The position numbers and the translations under genes were made by a program. The notes beneath the pieces were generated by a model. The model was not told where the DNA came from, did not search any database, and saw nothing but the letters and a program-made list of their open reading frames with translations. DNA of 64,000 bases. It comes from Pseudofabraea citricarpa. Taxonomy: Eukaryota; Ascomycota; Leotiomycetes; Helotiales; Dermateaceae. The stretch covers positions 868,001 to 932,000 of the forward strand of contig JAPWGK010000003.1 in the NCBI GenBank assembly GCA_029641185.1, in the 5' to 3' direction. Every line of letters starts with the position of its first letter. The first letter of the stretch is position 1. This document shows positions 35,566 to 46,614 of this stretch, in pieces.

Positions 35566-36977
35566 CTATACCCTCCTGCCACCAAAGCCATAGATCCTCG
35601 CCACGCCTCCCACACTCCTCATCCTATCATCCTGTTCCTCGTCCTCTCTATCTCCTCGGCCCTCCCGTCCTAAAGGCAAAGAAGAGGGAAAAGCATTCCT
35701 CACGCTCTCACCCCCCTCCTCAATCTCCACCGCACACCACCTCTCCTCCCTCTGCAAGTGCAGATCCAGCGCCATCTCCAGGACATGCACCCTCTCAACT
35801 CGCTCTTTCTCTCGCACCGAAGATGAAGAATCGTACAGAATCTCGGCGTCGCGTCTCCATTTGGGAAACGCCCCCGAGATGACGACGTGCGTGTCGAGGA
35901 ACTGCGTGAAGAGCTTTCCCAGCGCGGGCGTCTTCTGCTGTGTGGGAAGCGAGGCGAAGATTGGCTTGTATCCTTGGGTGGGTTTGTTCTGAGCTGATGA
36001 GGGAGAGGAGGACGAGGTGTTGAGGAGGATGGTAAGAATGTTCTTTTGCGCTGTCAGTGTGTGCAGATGTGTAGAGAGGCTGGAGAGCAGTTCGTGTGCT
36101 AGAAATTTTTGGACTGTGTCAGTGCTTTGTTTCTTTTTATTCCTCTTCTTTTTTGTCCTTCTCTTCATTCTTTTCTTACGTTTTCTTCTCTCGCTCACTC
36201 TTTTAGGGGAGGGAAGGATGTGTTACATACCAGCTGATCTCTCGGCGTGTGAGAATAACGTATAGATCAAAGTAGATAACGGTTCGACGAGAAGGATTTG
36301 AATCCCGTCATTTCCAGCCTTCGATTCTTTTTCGGGTTTTGAAGTCGACGAGAACTCAGTGTGGAGAACCTCCCAAAGCCCTTCCATATCGAAGACGCGT
36401 GTGATGGAGATGCGTTCAAGAAGTGCCGTGATCCTCTCTTCTATTCCCTCTCCTGCTCCTCGCTGGGCAAGCCTCGACCGCAAAACCCGCACGAGAAGAC
36501 CCAGAGGGAAAGAACCCGTCGTGTCAATAATGCTTACGACTCTCCCCCCAACTCCTCCTCCTCTCTCTTCAGTCTCTGTAGACAAGAGGACGGAAATCAG
36601 CAGGTGGAAAGAGATCTACCATGCATGTTAGCAAGCCACTCTCGCCTCTACACGATTACAAGAAGGAGAGGAAGAAAGAAAAAGGTTCAAGGGAGAGAAA
36701 GAGGACTCACTAATCTCGAGAGTTCCAACTCGCCACTCATCCCAAGAACGATCCCTCGCTCTATCCCGCCAGAAAAAAGATACTCGTCGATCTCCGAACA
36801 GCATCCCGTCTTGATCTTCGTTCCCAGTGACGCGAAACGTGACTTGGATGCTTGTTCGAGTGTGCGGAGCGTAGCTGCTGTGAAGGGCTTAGCTGGTTGG
36901 ATTCCTGTTTCTATTACTTCATCTCCTTCTGGTGGCAATGCATCCTCGCGAGTGGGAGCAGGTTCCGGTTCCGACAT
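35566..36977 (-). CDS. RAD51/RecA-family paralogue with degenerate P-loop
   Basis: Minus-strand exons 36711-36977, 36231-36615 and 35566-36098 encode 394 aa. RAD51 paralogues help load or remodel Rad51 filaments in recombinational repair. The family is seen in TGCCSEIDEYLFSGGIERGIVLGMSG (residues ~58-82), the R-V-F-D-x-E-G-L-W-E-V-L block in exon 2, a Walker-B-like ILLVEPLSTLI and TPALGKLFTQFLDTHVVIS, which lines up with the KPALG...R/L segment of RAD51 proteins. The P-loop is degenerate: where GKT is expected, residues 84-86 read LEL, so the Walker A lysine is absent. The last ~60 residues are acidic and low complexity. Intron 1 contains a canonical TGCTAAC branch site. Which paralogue (RAD51D-, RAD55- or XRCC2-like) I cannot tell. 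Confidence 0.75.
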
Positions 36978-38669
36978 TCTTTTGGTCGTGATGTATTTTG
37001 TGTTTTGTGTCTTGGTGATGAATGTAATGTCAGGGTGGACAAGAAGAATAAAACCGTGTTGCTGGATGGTTTGACTGTCGAACTTGATGTGTAAATGTAT
37101 GATTCGGGTTTATTCCATCTTCCTCCTCTTTTGAATCTCTAGCTCTCAATCACACATCCATCTCGCCGTCGTTCGTCCCGTCATTCAGCCAAGCTTCAAT
37201 TCAGAGTCCTCGGATGAGACGAGATCAGGCCAAGAAGCTTGAGTGATTCCCACCTCAAAATCACATTACCCTAAATAGCGTGGCGGGACGTACAACTGGA
37301 GTTTGTACATAGATGTATAGAGCTGCTCGCCTGAACGCGAGTTCTATAAAGTTCGGCACATCATATGTCCGATCCGATCCGTATCTAACCAACACTTCAC
37401 TTCCTGGATTCAAGTCACCTTCAAGAAAATTCCAAGCACGGGCTGCTATTTATACAACCCTACCTAAGAACGTAATCCAAGTCTCCAAAACAAACAGCGG
37501 AACTTTTGATTCGTCTCGAAGTTAAGATCTCGTACTCAACCTACAACACACACCCCGATCTCGTAACGACCCAAGCGAGTTACAAGTCCTCTTCCTCCTC
37601 CGAGCTCAATGCCGCAATAGCATCTCCAATGCCAAAAGCCTTGCTGCCTGCCTGCCTAAGATTAGCGAGGACTGTATCGTACTCTCAGCCGAACCACTTC
37701 TTACAGTACCAACTCACCGGTGGTGGGTGAGAAGATAAAACTTAAAACCCAAACCCCAAAACCCAAAAAGCAACAAACCCTCTCAGAAGGAAAGAAACAA
37801 GAGAAAAGGGGGGAAAGGACCAAGATTTCAGTAAGATAAGACGGCAGACGGTCAAGTACACTCTTCCTTTTCTTCCTACACCAGAAAGCCGACCAGCAAA
37901 TAAACCATTCATTCCATGGACCAGATCTAATTTCGATGTATCACATGACACATGACATACGACATATCTCAGCCAAACCTGACCAGTCTAGTCATCTTGT
38001 CTATTTGCTTGTGTCTTATACTGTTTACCAAGAGTAATATATCTCATCCCTTCGCTCCAAGTGTTGCTATCAGACCTAGAGCCCAGATGAGGTTGTTGTA
38101 TCACGTGGTTGCGACTCCAACCCCTATCCCCTATCCCCTGACTGTATCTTATCCCATCTTCTTACTTTCGCAGAGAAAGGTCTTGTCTTCGCTCCGAGCG
38201 TCAAAGATGCAAGTGAACCACAAATATCAATAGATTAATCGCCAATCGGGTGTGCATACTACAATCGTTATCGCAGCCAGAGCCGTCATACTTTATCAGC
38301 CGTGCTTCGCCTCCCCTGTGCATGCCATCTACAGTACTTGAATATGCAGCTCTAAAATCACAAGGGCAACGTCATGCCATTCCATTTCCAGCAATCATCA
38401 TCATTTGTTTACCTACTACACTTGGCTATTTCCTTGCTTCCAATCACAATCCCATCGTGGCTTCAGCCATTGTTCTCATTACGCCTGCTACGCCACCATC
38501 TAGGAAAAGAAACAAAAAAACAACCTGCTACAATGTGGACTTGTTATCACACCCGATTGAAGTGGAAACATGCTTTCCACATATCCAAATTAGCCTCCCG
38601 TCTGCTCGATGATAAGCCATGTGCGCGAGTAACAACAATCAAGTTAAATAAAAAACCCCCAATCACTCC
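36978..38669. other. intergenic, no gene recognised
   Basis: Promoter side of the RAD51-like gene and 3' side of PAL1. Frames here are short and lack family features. Confidence 0.5.
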
Positions 38670-40638
38670 TCATAGCTGCGGTGGTTGGGCTGGGATCTGG
38701 CTTCTCTCTGGTCGTGCCTTTCTTGGTCCTCCCTTCAAACTCTTAACTCTAGATAAGAACCCCCCACCAGTCTTGGCTGGAGGAGGTTGTTCAGCTCCAG
38801 GGCTTCCATCACTTGTCGCACGTCTCTCTAAACCAGGTCCTCTTCTGGGGCTGCTTGGGGCTCTGGGTCGACCCATCTTTCTCTCTGGCTCTGCAATTGT
38901 AATGGTAGTCTCCTTATCCTTGCTAAATTCAGCTGCAAAAGGGTTGCTCTCAGTGGTCCTGCTCAAGCTACCACCTGGGGTGTAGGCGGGTGGATCTGGT
39001 GATCTGGAGTTGTACACCCCGTCGGGACTTGTAATACGACCTGAGGGACCATATTCACGTCGGTTGTTGCTGATACCACGAATCTTTTGGGCCAAAGACT
39101 TCTTTCGTGATAGTCCACCTTCCATTGTGTTGACTGCCGCCTGTTCGCTCTCTCTGCGTTGCATGGCAGTTCTCGAGGCTGGTGTTCCCTCAAGGAAAGT
39201 TGAGGTGCCTAGCCCAAGAGTTTCTTCACCGTGAATTGGTTCCACCCGAGCTAGCGCATCAACGACGGTGGCATCACGTCCTGCAGGTCGGGTTGCACCA
39301 TTGTTGTATGGCTCGTAGCCGTAGGTTTCGCTTCCTCCCTTAGCATAGTCAACGAATGCTTCCTCGTCGTGATTGCCCATGAAAGTAGCGTGATCTGGTC
39401 TCTTGTTTAAAGGTCCTCCGCCACCCAAGGAATTGTTGAGAGAATCTTTAGCGAAAGCTGACATTGGGGCTCGCTGGCTACCTTTGCGATTGCGGTGTGG
39501 GTTACAGGCGTCGAAAGGCCCATCATGGTGGAATACTAATCATGTTAGTGTTGGCATACAGATCATTACACAAGCAAACGTACATCCGGTTCCATAAATG
39601 CTGGTAACGTCTAACTTATCAATAACGTCCAAGTTCTTGGGCTTCTTTCCCTTGGCTCGTTCGGCGTGTCTCCTCTCGCGTCTTCGTCTCTCTTGGCGCT
39701 TCTTTTCCTCCTCGGGATCAGCTAATCTATTCTTGCTATCTGCGATCGAGGAATCAGAGTTGCGTCGTGGTCGGCGCGAAGACTCGCCCCGCTTAGGCGA
39801 ATCAGACGGGTCGGCAAAGATGTTCAGCTCATCCTTAGCTGGTCGCGGTCGACTAGAACCTCCTGCTGCCTTGCGCGCGCGCATGGCTTCTTCCTGGGAT
39901 CGCGAAGGGCGATGGCTAGGACCACGAGGTTTGACATTCTCAACCTTCTCCGACGTACTAGATCGTGCTGGTGGCCCCAATCTGCTGGGAGCTGGCTTAT
40001 CCTCGAGAGTGAGGTTGTCCTGGAAGTTAAGAGTCAGAAGTTGCGTAGCCATTGTTTCGATAACGGAAGTGCTCGAGAAAGTTAAGGAGAGAGTTAGGGG
40101 GGGTGAGCGTCCCTATTATTATAGAGAGCATAGAGGTTCTTAAGCTTTAATAGCTTAGATTAGAATGACGTACAAAGAGGTCCGCTGCGTTTCCAGTCAA
40201 TGCTGGTCTTGGCTGTTCTTTGGTATCAATTCCAAACGCCATCTTGTCTGATGAGCTCAAGGCCGGTTGCGAGTAGGTATTGGAGGCTGTGTCGAGGAAC
40301 GGGTTCCTCGAGAGAGGACGCGGAGGGGGATCAAGAGGGGAAGGATGGCTCGAAGAGAGAGCCGGCGACGCAGCTCGATTGCGAAAGGGGTTGTTGGATG
40401 ATAGATTGAGCGTCAGTCCAGGAGACAGGCGAGAATCTACAACGAAAGGGATTAGCTGCTGGGAGTCGGGTTCATGCATGCAATGACGGTGAATAGAATG
40501 AGGTGGTGAAACGGAGGCATCTAACTTGATACGCTCCTGCTTGCGATAAGTGGGGAGATGGTTTTGATGTCGAAGCGCGGTAGAGTTGTATGCTGGGCAA
40601 TTCAACGTACCTCCTTGATCTGGTTGGACGAGAGACAT
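38670..40638 (-). CDS. PAL1: PAL1-family cell morphology protein
   Basis: Minus-strand exons 40611-40638, 40174-40436, 39584-40019 and 38670-39535 encode 530 aa. Pal1 of fission yeast is a membrane-associated protein needed for cylindrical growth; the yeast relatives Pal1/Pal2 are endocytic coat proteins. The N-terminus has NPF-type motifs (NNPFRNR, SRNPFLD), which bind EH-domain endocytic adaptors. The Pal1 domain core spans the last intron: KNLDVIDKLDVTSIYGTGLF, then HHDGPFDACNPHRNRKGSQ, then APMSAFAKDS. The C-terminal 240 residues are disordered, Pro/Ser/Arg-rich and include a basic KSLKGGPRKARPERS tail. Exon 1 (28 nt) is joined by a 174-nt intron and is the least certain part. Confidence 0.92.
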
Positions 40639-42919
40639 GGTGGCAATGTCCAAAGTTTCCAGGGATCGATACTTGTCTGCGTAATGCCTGATTCAGGGGG
40701 AGTGGAATGCGGGTCTGTGGTGCTTCTGGGGGACACAGACGGGTGCTTTGGACCACGAGGTTGGGTTGGTTTGCAGGTTTGCAGGTTTGTAGAAGCTGTC
40801 GATGTTTGAAGAGGTGGTGAAATAACGGGAGTTCGAGCGGGAGAAGGTGGAGTCCTGTTGCTTGGGCTAGGTAAGGTAGTGAGTGGCAGGTCGCAGCTAG
40901 CAGGTGAGGGAAGCTGGCTTGCTGGCTGGCTGGCTGGCTGGCTGGCGGGTGGGCTGAATGTTTTCCCTTTTGGAAGAGAGGGATGATGGGCGCCCGCGGA
41001 CTGAATTCCTTAGCGACCGAGGACGCTGAGCGAGCTAGCCGGCAACGTGCGCAGGTACTGGAGAAGTCAAATCTTAGCAGCCCAAACACGCTGTCTCGCT
41101 GTGCTGGACTGGAAGCCCGCCGCCCCTGACTGAGCTGACTGTTCTGGCCTGGACTGGACTGGACTCTGGATGGATCCGAGTGCTTGGATGTTGAGGTCGG
41201 GCTTCTGCTAGAACAGCATCGGGTGATAGATAGATGGACGAGTTGGGTTGACTTGGGTACAGTACAATGGCGGTCGGTTCGAAAGATGATGATTATGATG
41301 TTGATGACGGTGAAGATGCTGCCTTTCTCCGGATGCGTGAGCTGGGTCGTATTGTTGTGTGGTATTCGTCCGGAGTATTTGGGGCGTTCAGAAGAGGGGA
41401 AGATGGGCCAGCCAGCCCGTTGCGGCAGGGCGATGGCTCAAGTCGGTTGGCCGTGGTGCGATATCCAAATGACAAAGATATTACCGGTGAGGGTGCTGGT
41501 GATGGATGCTGGATGCTGGAAAGTCTGCTGGGTTGCTGTCTGTCCTAGGTGGTAAAGAGGTGGTGAGGCCGAGGTAAGGTGAGGTGAGGTGAGGGTGAGG
41601 GTGAGTTGGGTGTCCAGAGCAGAGCAGAGCAGAGCAGAGCAAGAGCAGAGGTCGGAGTGGTGATGTATGTACTGAAGTATGTATACAGGACAGGACAGGA
41701 CAGGGCAGGGAGGAGTGCAGGGAGATTCAGTGGGCGATTGCTTAATTAAATCCAAAAAGAGCAGCTTCTTATTTCATCATGACCCTCCACGATCCGCCCG
41801 CAGATTCCGCCTGCGGTAGAACTCTCCCATTTTATTGCAGGCGCAGGACCCTTCTTTCCCGGCACCGAAGAAGCCACAGCAGCTGATCAGCGAGGAATTT
41901 TATGGGGAATCCCTGGGGACAGAGTCAAGCCTGAGTAATCACAGTACATTAAACCCGAAAGGACATCCATCTGTGGGAGATGAAGCCATCGAGAGCTGGT
42001 CGCTTACAGAGAAGTCATGTCGTGCTAAGCAGCTACTCTACCTACTTGTTGACGACAGCACCTTGTGGCCCATCATGCCTCCAAGAGTCCAAGTGAGAGA
42101 CCGGCTGGTGCCCCGCTGGTCCCCCAGCCCTTCAAAATAGCCAGCCTCAACCTTCTTTTCTACATGACGTCCGTCCGTTCATTTTCCTCCATGCTGTGCT
42201 GTGTGTGTCAAGCCGATCTCTTGTTGTGTCCGAACAAGAGGAGTTGCATAGAGCCAGAGCCCAAGCCCAAGCCCAAGCCCAAGTACACCAAGAACAAGGC
42301 CCCAAGCCGAAGCGTCTCGCTTGTTGTGCCGCCAACCGGAGAGGACATGATCATGATTGAGCAAAGATATGCGGTGCATAAATAGGGATAGACATCGTAC
42401 AGCTGAACTCCTCACGAGCGGTGAGATCGGCCCAGACCAAATGAAATGCCAGCATCCCCTTTCCCGCTTCCTGGCCTGGCCTGGCCTGGCGATAAGCATC
42501 TCACTTCGAAACAAGAGGACCCAGAAGTTCATCTCGTATTTCAATTTCAGAACAAAACCGTCAACGGGTCACGATTGGTCGCGTCGGACAAGATAGAGTG
42601 TGATGTGCCAAGGCCTCTAAGATCGACCGTACCTACCTATAAGGTACTGACTGTACTTACGGTACTATCCTTAGTAGGCCTAATCCCTAGTACCTATCGC
42701 AGCTACGTGCTCCCTCCCTGCGCCCGCGAATCTCCAATCTCCAATCTTGAATCTTGAATCTCGACCTACCTTCAAGCCTTCAACTGTCAGCCTCGTCCTC
42801 CCGTGAATTATTGCTCGCTCAACCAGACATCCACCCACCCACCAAACCCACCAACCCACCAAACCCACCAAATCACCAAATCACCACCTCCACCACCACT
42901 CCCCCTCATCACCCCCATC
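40639..42919. other. intergenic with several short tandem repeats
   Basis: Divergent promoter region of about 2.3 kb for PAL1 and MED31. It has TGGC units at 40919-40946, GAGGT/GAGGGT runs near 41573-41605, AGAGC units at 41615-41641, CCCAAG units at 42259-42284, GGCCT repeats near 42473-42490, a GTACCTACC cluster at 42629-42666 and ACCAAACCC repeats near 42835-42890 in the MED31 leader. No gene seen. Confidence 0.5.
40919..40946. repeat. TGGC tetranucleotide microsatellite
   Basis: Perfect tandem TGGC units directly visible upstream of PAL1. Confidence 0.9.
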
Positions 42920-43358
42920 ATGAACTCCAACTCTCCACCTGATATCAGCATGGCCGAGAATCAGGAACCACCGCCAATCCCGTCCGACACGGAACCCAAG
43001 TACGGCGGCTTCAGCCGTTTTGAGATTGAGCTGGAGGTAAGGCATGAATTCGGAACCCCCGTTTGAACATGCATCTCACTCCTCCCAGTTCGTCCAATCC
43101 CTTGCTTCGCCATACTATCTCAATCATCTCGCTATGCAGAAGTATCTCGAATCCCCACCCTTCATCGCATATCTTCGCTATCTCCAGTATTTCGCCGCTC
43201 CTCCTTACACAAAGTATCTCAACTATCCCGGCCCGACCCTCAAGAACTTGGAGCTGCTACAGCAGGAGAGGTTCAGGAAAGACATCTTGAGCTTGCAGGT
43301 GGTGCAGGCCATGGTAGAAGAAGGCGGCAAAGCCAGCCTGCATCACATTGCGTCCTGA
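42920..43358 (+). CDS. MED31: Mediator complex subunit 31 (SOH1)
   Basis: Exons 42920-43036 and 43089-43358 (intron 52 nt, GTAAGG...CTCCCAG, phase 0) encode 128 aa. Med31 is the most conserved Mediator subunit and sits in the middle module. The family core is intact: YGGFSRFEIELE joined to FVQSLASPYYLNHLA, then FIAYLRYLQYFAAPPYTKYL with YPGPTLKNLELLQQERFRKD. The first 25 residues are acidic and Pro-rich; a second in-frame ATG at 42950 (MAENQEPP) is an alternative start. The gene is convergent with RPC11, with 260 bp between stop codons. Confidence 0.96.
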
Positions 43359-43618
43359 GCGAGCATGCGTCACGGTTTGCTTTTGCTGATGGGGGAGTCA
43401 GAAGATGGGATTTGGGTGGGTAGGTGATGAATTGAACCTTGCTTCCATTCAGGACACTGGCGACGACAAAAAGAAATTCTTGATATTGCATGCATGTTTT
43501 CGGGGATGGCTACCAAGCAATACCAGATGCAGCGCCTCCCAATTGCGAACCCGAACGCCTCGCTCAAGCGCAAATACAAAAAAAAGCAGCTATTATTCCT
43601 CTCAATCCCACAGACACC

Positions 43619-44075
43619 TTAATTTTCTCTCCATCGATTGCCACAGGACATGCACTACAATTCATTAGTCTTCGCCGAGAGATTCCAATAACGAAGTCAC
43701 CCACCTTGTAGAAACTCGTCATAGGCTCATCAGCGCTACGAATCTGCACCTGGAAGAAAGCTGCCTCTTCACCATCACAGCCTTCCTTGGGGCACTGGGT
43801 TTGCGCTTTATCAGCGTTATCCCAAGCACCAGGTCCTCCAAAGACATCTTCCCTCTCAGGTCGCGTGAAGAGCTTCCGTTCGTAGTAGCGCTTCGTGATG
43901 ATGTATTCGTAAGGACAGGTGAGGCACTCAAGACGGTTCGTAGCTTCGTTGTTTGGTGGTCCCGTCGTGGTTTGCGATACGGTCAAGACATTGCTACAAG
44001 AGGGGCAGACTGGAGGGGTATATGAATCAGCGTATGCAATTGAGGTGCTTCAGGGTAATTCATACAGAGCAGCAT
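43619..44075 (-). CDS. RPC11: RNA polymerase III subunit RPC11 (TFIIS-like, POLR3K)
   Basis: Minus-strand exons 44066-44075, 43705-44009 and 43619-43654 encode 116 aa. Rpc11 drives RNA cleavage by Pol III and helps termination and reinitiation. Exon 1 is 10 nt (MLL plus one base); exon 2 gives FCPSCSNVL and CLTCPYEY, the N-terminal zinc ribbon, and CPKEGC with QIRSADEPMTSFYK, the C-terminal ribbon with the acidic RSADEP tip shared with TFIIS. Exon 3 is 36 nt and supplies CMSCGNRWREN with the last two zinc cysteines. The tiny end exons are placed by the family pattern: donor GTGGGT and acceptor TTGTAG restore FYKCMSC exactly. Without splicing, the frame runs on into unrelated sequence. Confidence 0.93.
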
Positions 44076-44530
44076 CGTTCTCCTTCTTCAGAGGTTAGAA
44101 TCTAGAATCTAGAATCTCGCGAATCACAGTGGCGTTCTAGAATGTGTGCGCAAAAGCAATGTAAGAAGCTCTTGAGTCAGCCTCGAATTTGTTGGTTATC
44201 CAAAAAGTTTTATGTCCACGTGATCGGTATCGGTCCCGCGTGCGAACGACCCCCTTAGACTATTTTCAGCCTCGTCTCATCCTCCCCTCCAAGCACATGT
44301 CGTAAGGTAAACAGCATACCACTTCTTCTTACAGGCCTCAAATCCTCCTTTCTTTGCGCGCGCCGAACTTTTCCAGGCTTCATAAAGAGGCCCATTGCCA
44401 GCAAAGAACTTTCTTTCCTCAGCCGCGTCAAGCACAGCCCACTAAGCGCTGAAGAGAGACCAGGACGAGAGGACCAGATCGGATTCTAGGATCTACAGAG
44501 CAATACTCCAGAGAAGAATAAGCAGACAAG
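44076..44530. promoter_or_regulatory. shared divergent promoter of RPC11 and ankyrin gene
   Basis: 455 bp separate the two divergent start codons. It contains a TCTAGAATC triplication near 44098-44119 and a CACGTGATC site near 44218-44226 that includes the E-box CACGTG. Promoter role is inferred from position. Confidence 0.45.
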
Positions 44531-45330
44531 ATGTCGGATCCAAGATCTCAACCAGAGCAGGAGGAACACGATGTAAGAACATCTAGCCCTGTGGTTTTTA
44601 CCCCACTACAAAGTACCCCTCACTAACACCGCGACATAGGGAGCCTCCCCAAGTGAGCAACTGATCGAAGCCTGCCGCCGTAACAACACCGATCTCCTAC
44701 AAGATGTAATCGATAGCTGCGGTAACAGCGAGAAGGCTGCCGCACTATTGAACAACACCAAGACGGTGCTCGGAAACTACATCTACCACGAGGCAGCACT
44801 GCGCGGAAACTGTAAGCCCCAGCTTCCCTTTCTCTATTTCAAGACATCGATCTAATCATGGTAAAACAGATGAGGTTATAGACATGCTCCTCGACCAAGA
44901 AGGATTCGAATGCGATCCGATCTCCGTCCGCGAAGGCGACACCCCATTGCACTCGGCCATCCGCTTCATTAACACCCACCCCCCATTCCCACCCAGCGAT
45001 GAACCCTCCCCATCTGAGAACCTCATCTCCATGATGCTCGAAGCTGGCTCAGACCCTAGCATCCGCAATAAAGCCAAGTTGACAGCCGCGCAACTCCTGG
45101 ACCCGTCCAACGTTGCGGTGAAGCGAGTATTTGCAAACGCAGCCGAGGACGCCGAGCGCAATCGCGAGCTTGCCGCATTCGAAGCTGAAGACGAGCGTGA
45201 AGAGGCTCTGGCCGATGATTATGCTGGAAGTGCCAGTGATAGCGATTTCGACGCCGACGAGTTTAAGCGCGAGCAAGAAGCGAGAAAGAGAGAACTGGCT
45301 GAGATGAAAGGGGCCGGGGGAAAGATCTGA
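44531..45330 (+). CDS. small ankyrin-repeat protein
   Basis: Exons 44531-44572, 44640-44811 and 44870-45330 encode 224 aa. The protein begins MSDPRSQPEQEEHD, then has two or three ankyrin-like units: EQLIEACRRNNTDLLQDVI, NYIYHEAALRGNYEVIDMLL and DTPLHSAIRF...LISMMLEAGSDPSIRNK. The last 70 residues are a highly charged helix (many E, A, R, K) ending EMKGAGGKI. It resembles the small cytosolic ankyrin proteins of the yeast YCR051W type, whose role is not established. Both introns (67 and 58 nt) have clear GTAAG donors and restore ankyrin motifs. Confidence 0.87.
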
Positions 45331-46614
45331 GCGTCTAGTGGGGTTGAACTTTTCAAAAAAGAGATGACAGTTCTGTGTGAGGTCAACTGACTACGGGTGG
45401 ACTAGAGGATTTCTGCTTGCTTGCCTTCTCCTGCATAGCGTGGACTCCTTTTTTCTCTGTTTTTTTTGTTTTGTGGGATTTGGATGGTTGGTGGTGCATG
45501 CATGTATGGGGTAGACGGAAGACGAAGATTTCTCGAGAGATGCCTGAGCATCTGATCTGAGAAGGAAAGAGATATGAGGAGAGATGGCGTTGAATCTCCA
45601 TGTCGTGTAGCTTACTCGAGGCACTCTCTCTCGCATGGCCTATGAGATAAGAAGAGAAGAGACGAGGTACAGAGTACAGTAAAGTAAAATCCAATAGAAA
45701 ACATAGAATTCCCACGCCTCGTATTCTCCACTCTCCACTTCTCAATTGTTGTTTACCTAGGTAGGTATTTTAGATTTGAGCGTTTATGTTTAGAAGAGAG
45801 AGAAGCAGATAGAGTGGTGATAGTATATCCAAGTAGGTACGGTACGTAATATAGGAAGGTCGTCAGTATTATTTATATATTTTGTCTATCTCTCTTTCTT
45901 TCTCTCTCTCTCTCGATAAAACCTAAGGCACGTATCATCAATACCTTACCTACCTAAGTAAGTACCTACTATACCTAAGGTTATTGCACCGAGGAAAAAA
46001 GCCAAGGAATATACATACATACATACATACATACATACATACATACATACATACACCTCATTCTTACTATCATCATCCATCTCCCATCTTCCATTTTCAC
46101 CTTCAGCCTATAAAAATGAACCAAGAGAGATAAAACCAGCATCTCACTTCCACTTCCAAAATCCTGATTAATATTCGACTTGCCTGACACCTACCTGACG
46201 TGCGAAAGTAGCAGCAGAGTATATCACCAGATGTGAGCATATTTCAAACAATTTCACATTCAGTCCTTGTTTACTGCGGATTTGATTTGGCATTCTCTAC
46301 AAATCTCCTTTCATTCTATCTATCATCCTCGCCATCTCCACAACCTCCACACCTCCCCATAACCCAATCTACTGCTACTGCTCAAGCTATCCAGCCGAGC
46401 CGGCCAAGGAGAACCATGACAACCAAAAATTCATAATTTCGAATCGAGTTGAAACGAGGGTATAATATAAACAAAAAAAACAGAAAGTAGCCAATGCAAT
46501 GCGGGACAGTGCCATGCTTGGCCTGCGCGAAAAAGAAACAGCGGGGGTGGGGTATCTCCAAACTCATCCGTCGTGCCTCATCAAGCAAAAAGAACAGACG
46601 CAAAGAAAAGCAAA
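45331..46614. other. convergent 3'-3' intergenic
   Basis: Between the 3' ends of the ankyrin and thaumatin-like genes. It contains a GTTTACCTAGGTAGGTA palindrome-like motif at 45751-45767, a TACC cluster at 45942-45980, CT repeats near 45890-45914 and the CATA microsatellite listed separately. No gene seen. Confidence 0.5.
46011..46054. repeat. CATA tetranucleotide microsatellite
   Basis: About eleven perfect tandem units read directly; the longest simple repeat in the window. Confidence 0.95.

Noticed and set aside
36280..36320. tRNA T-arm-like GGTTCGA and GAATCCC strings
   Set aside because: They fall inside the RAD51-like coding exon and no cloverleaf can be formed around them.
41184..41755. 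Overlapping frames on both strands upstream of PAL1
   Set aside because: Low complexity and tandem-repeat derived; no start context or family match.
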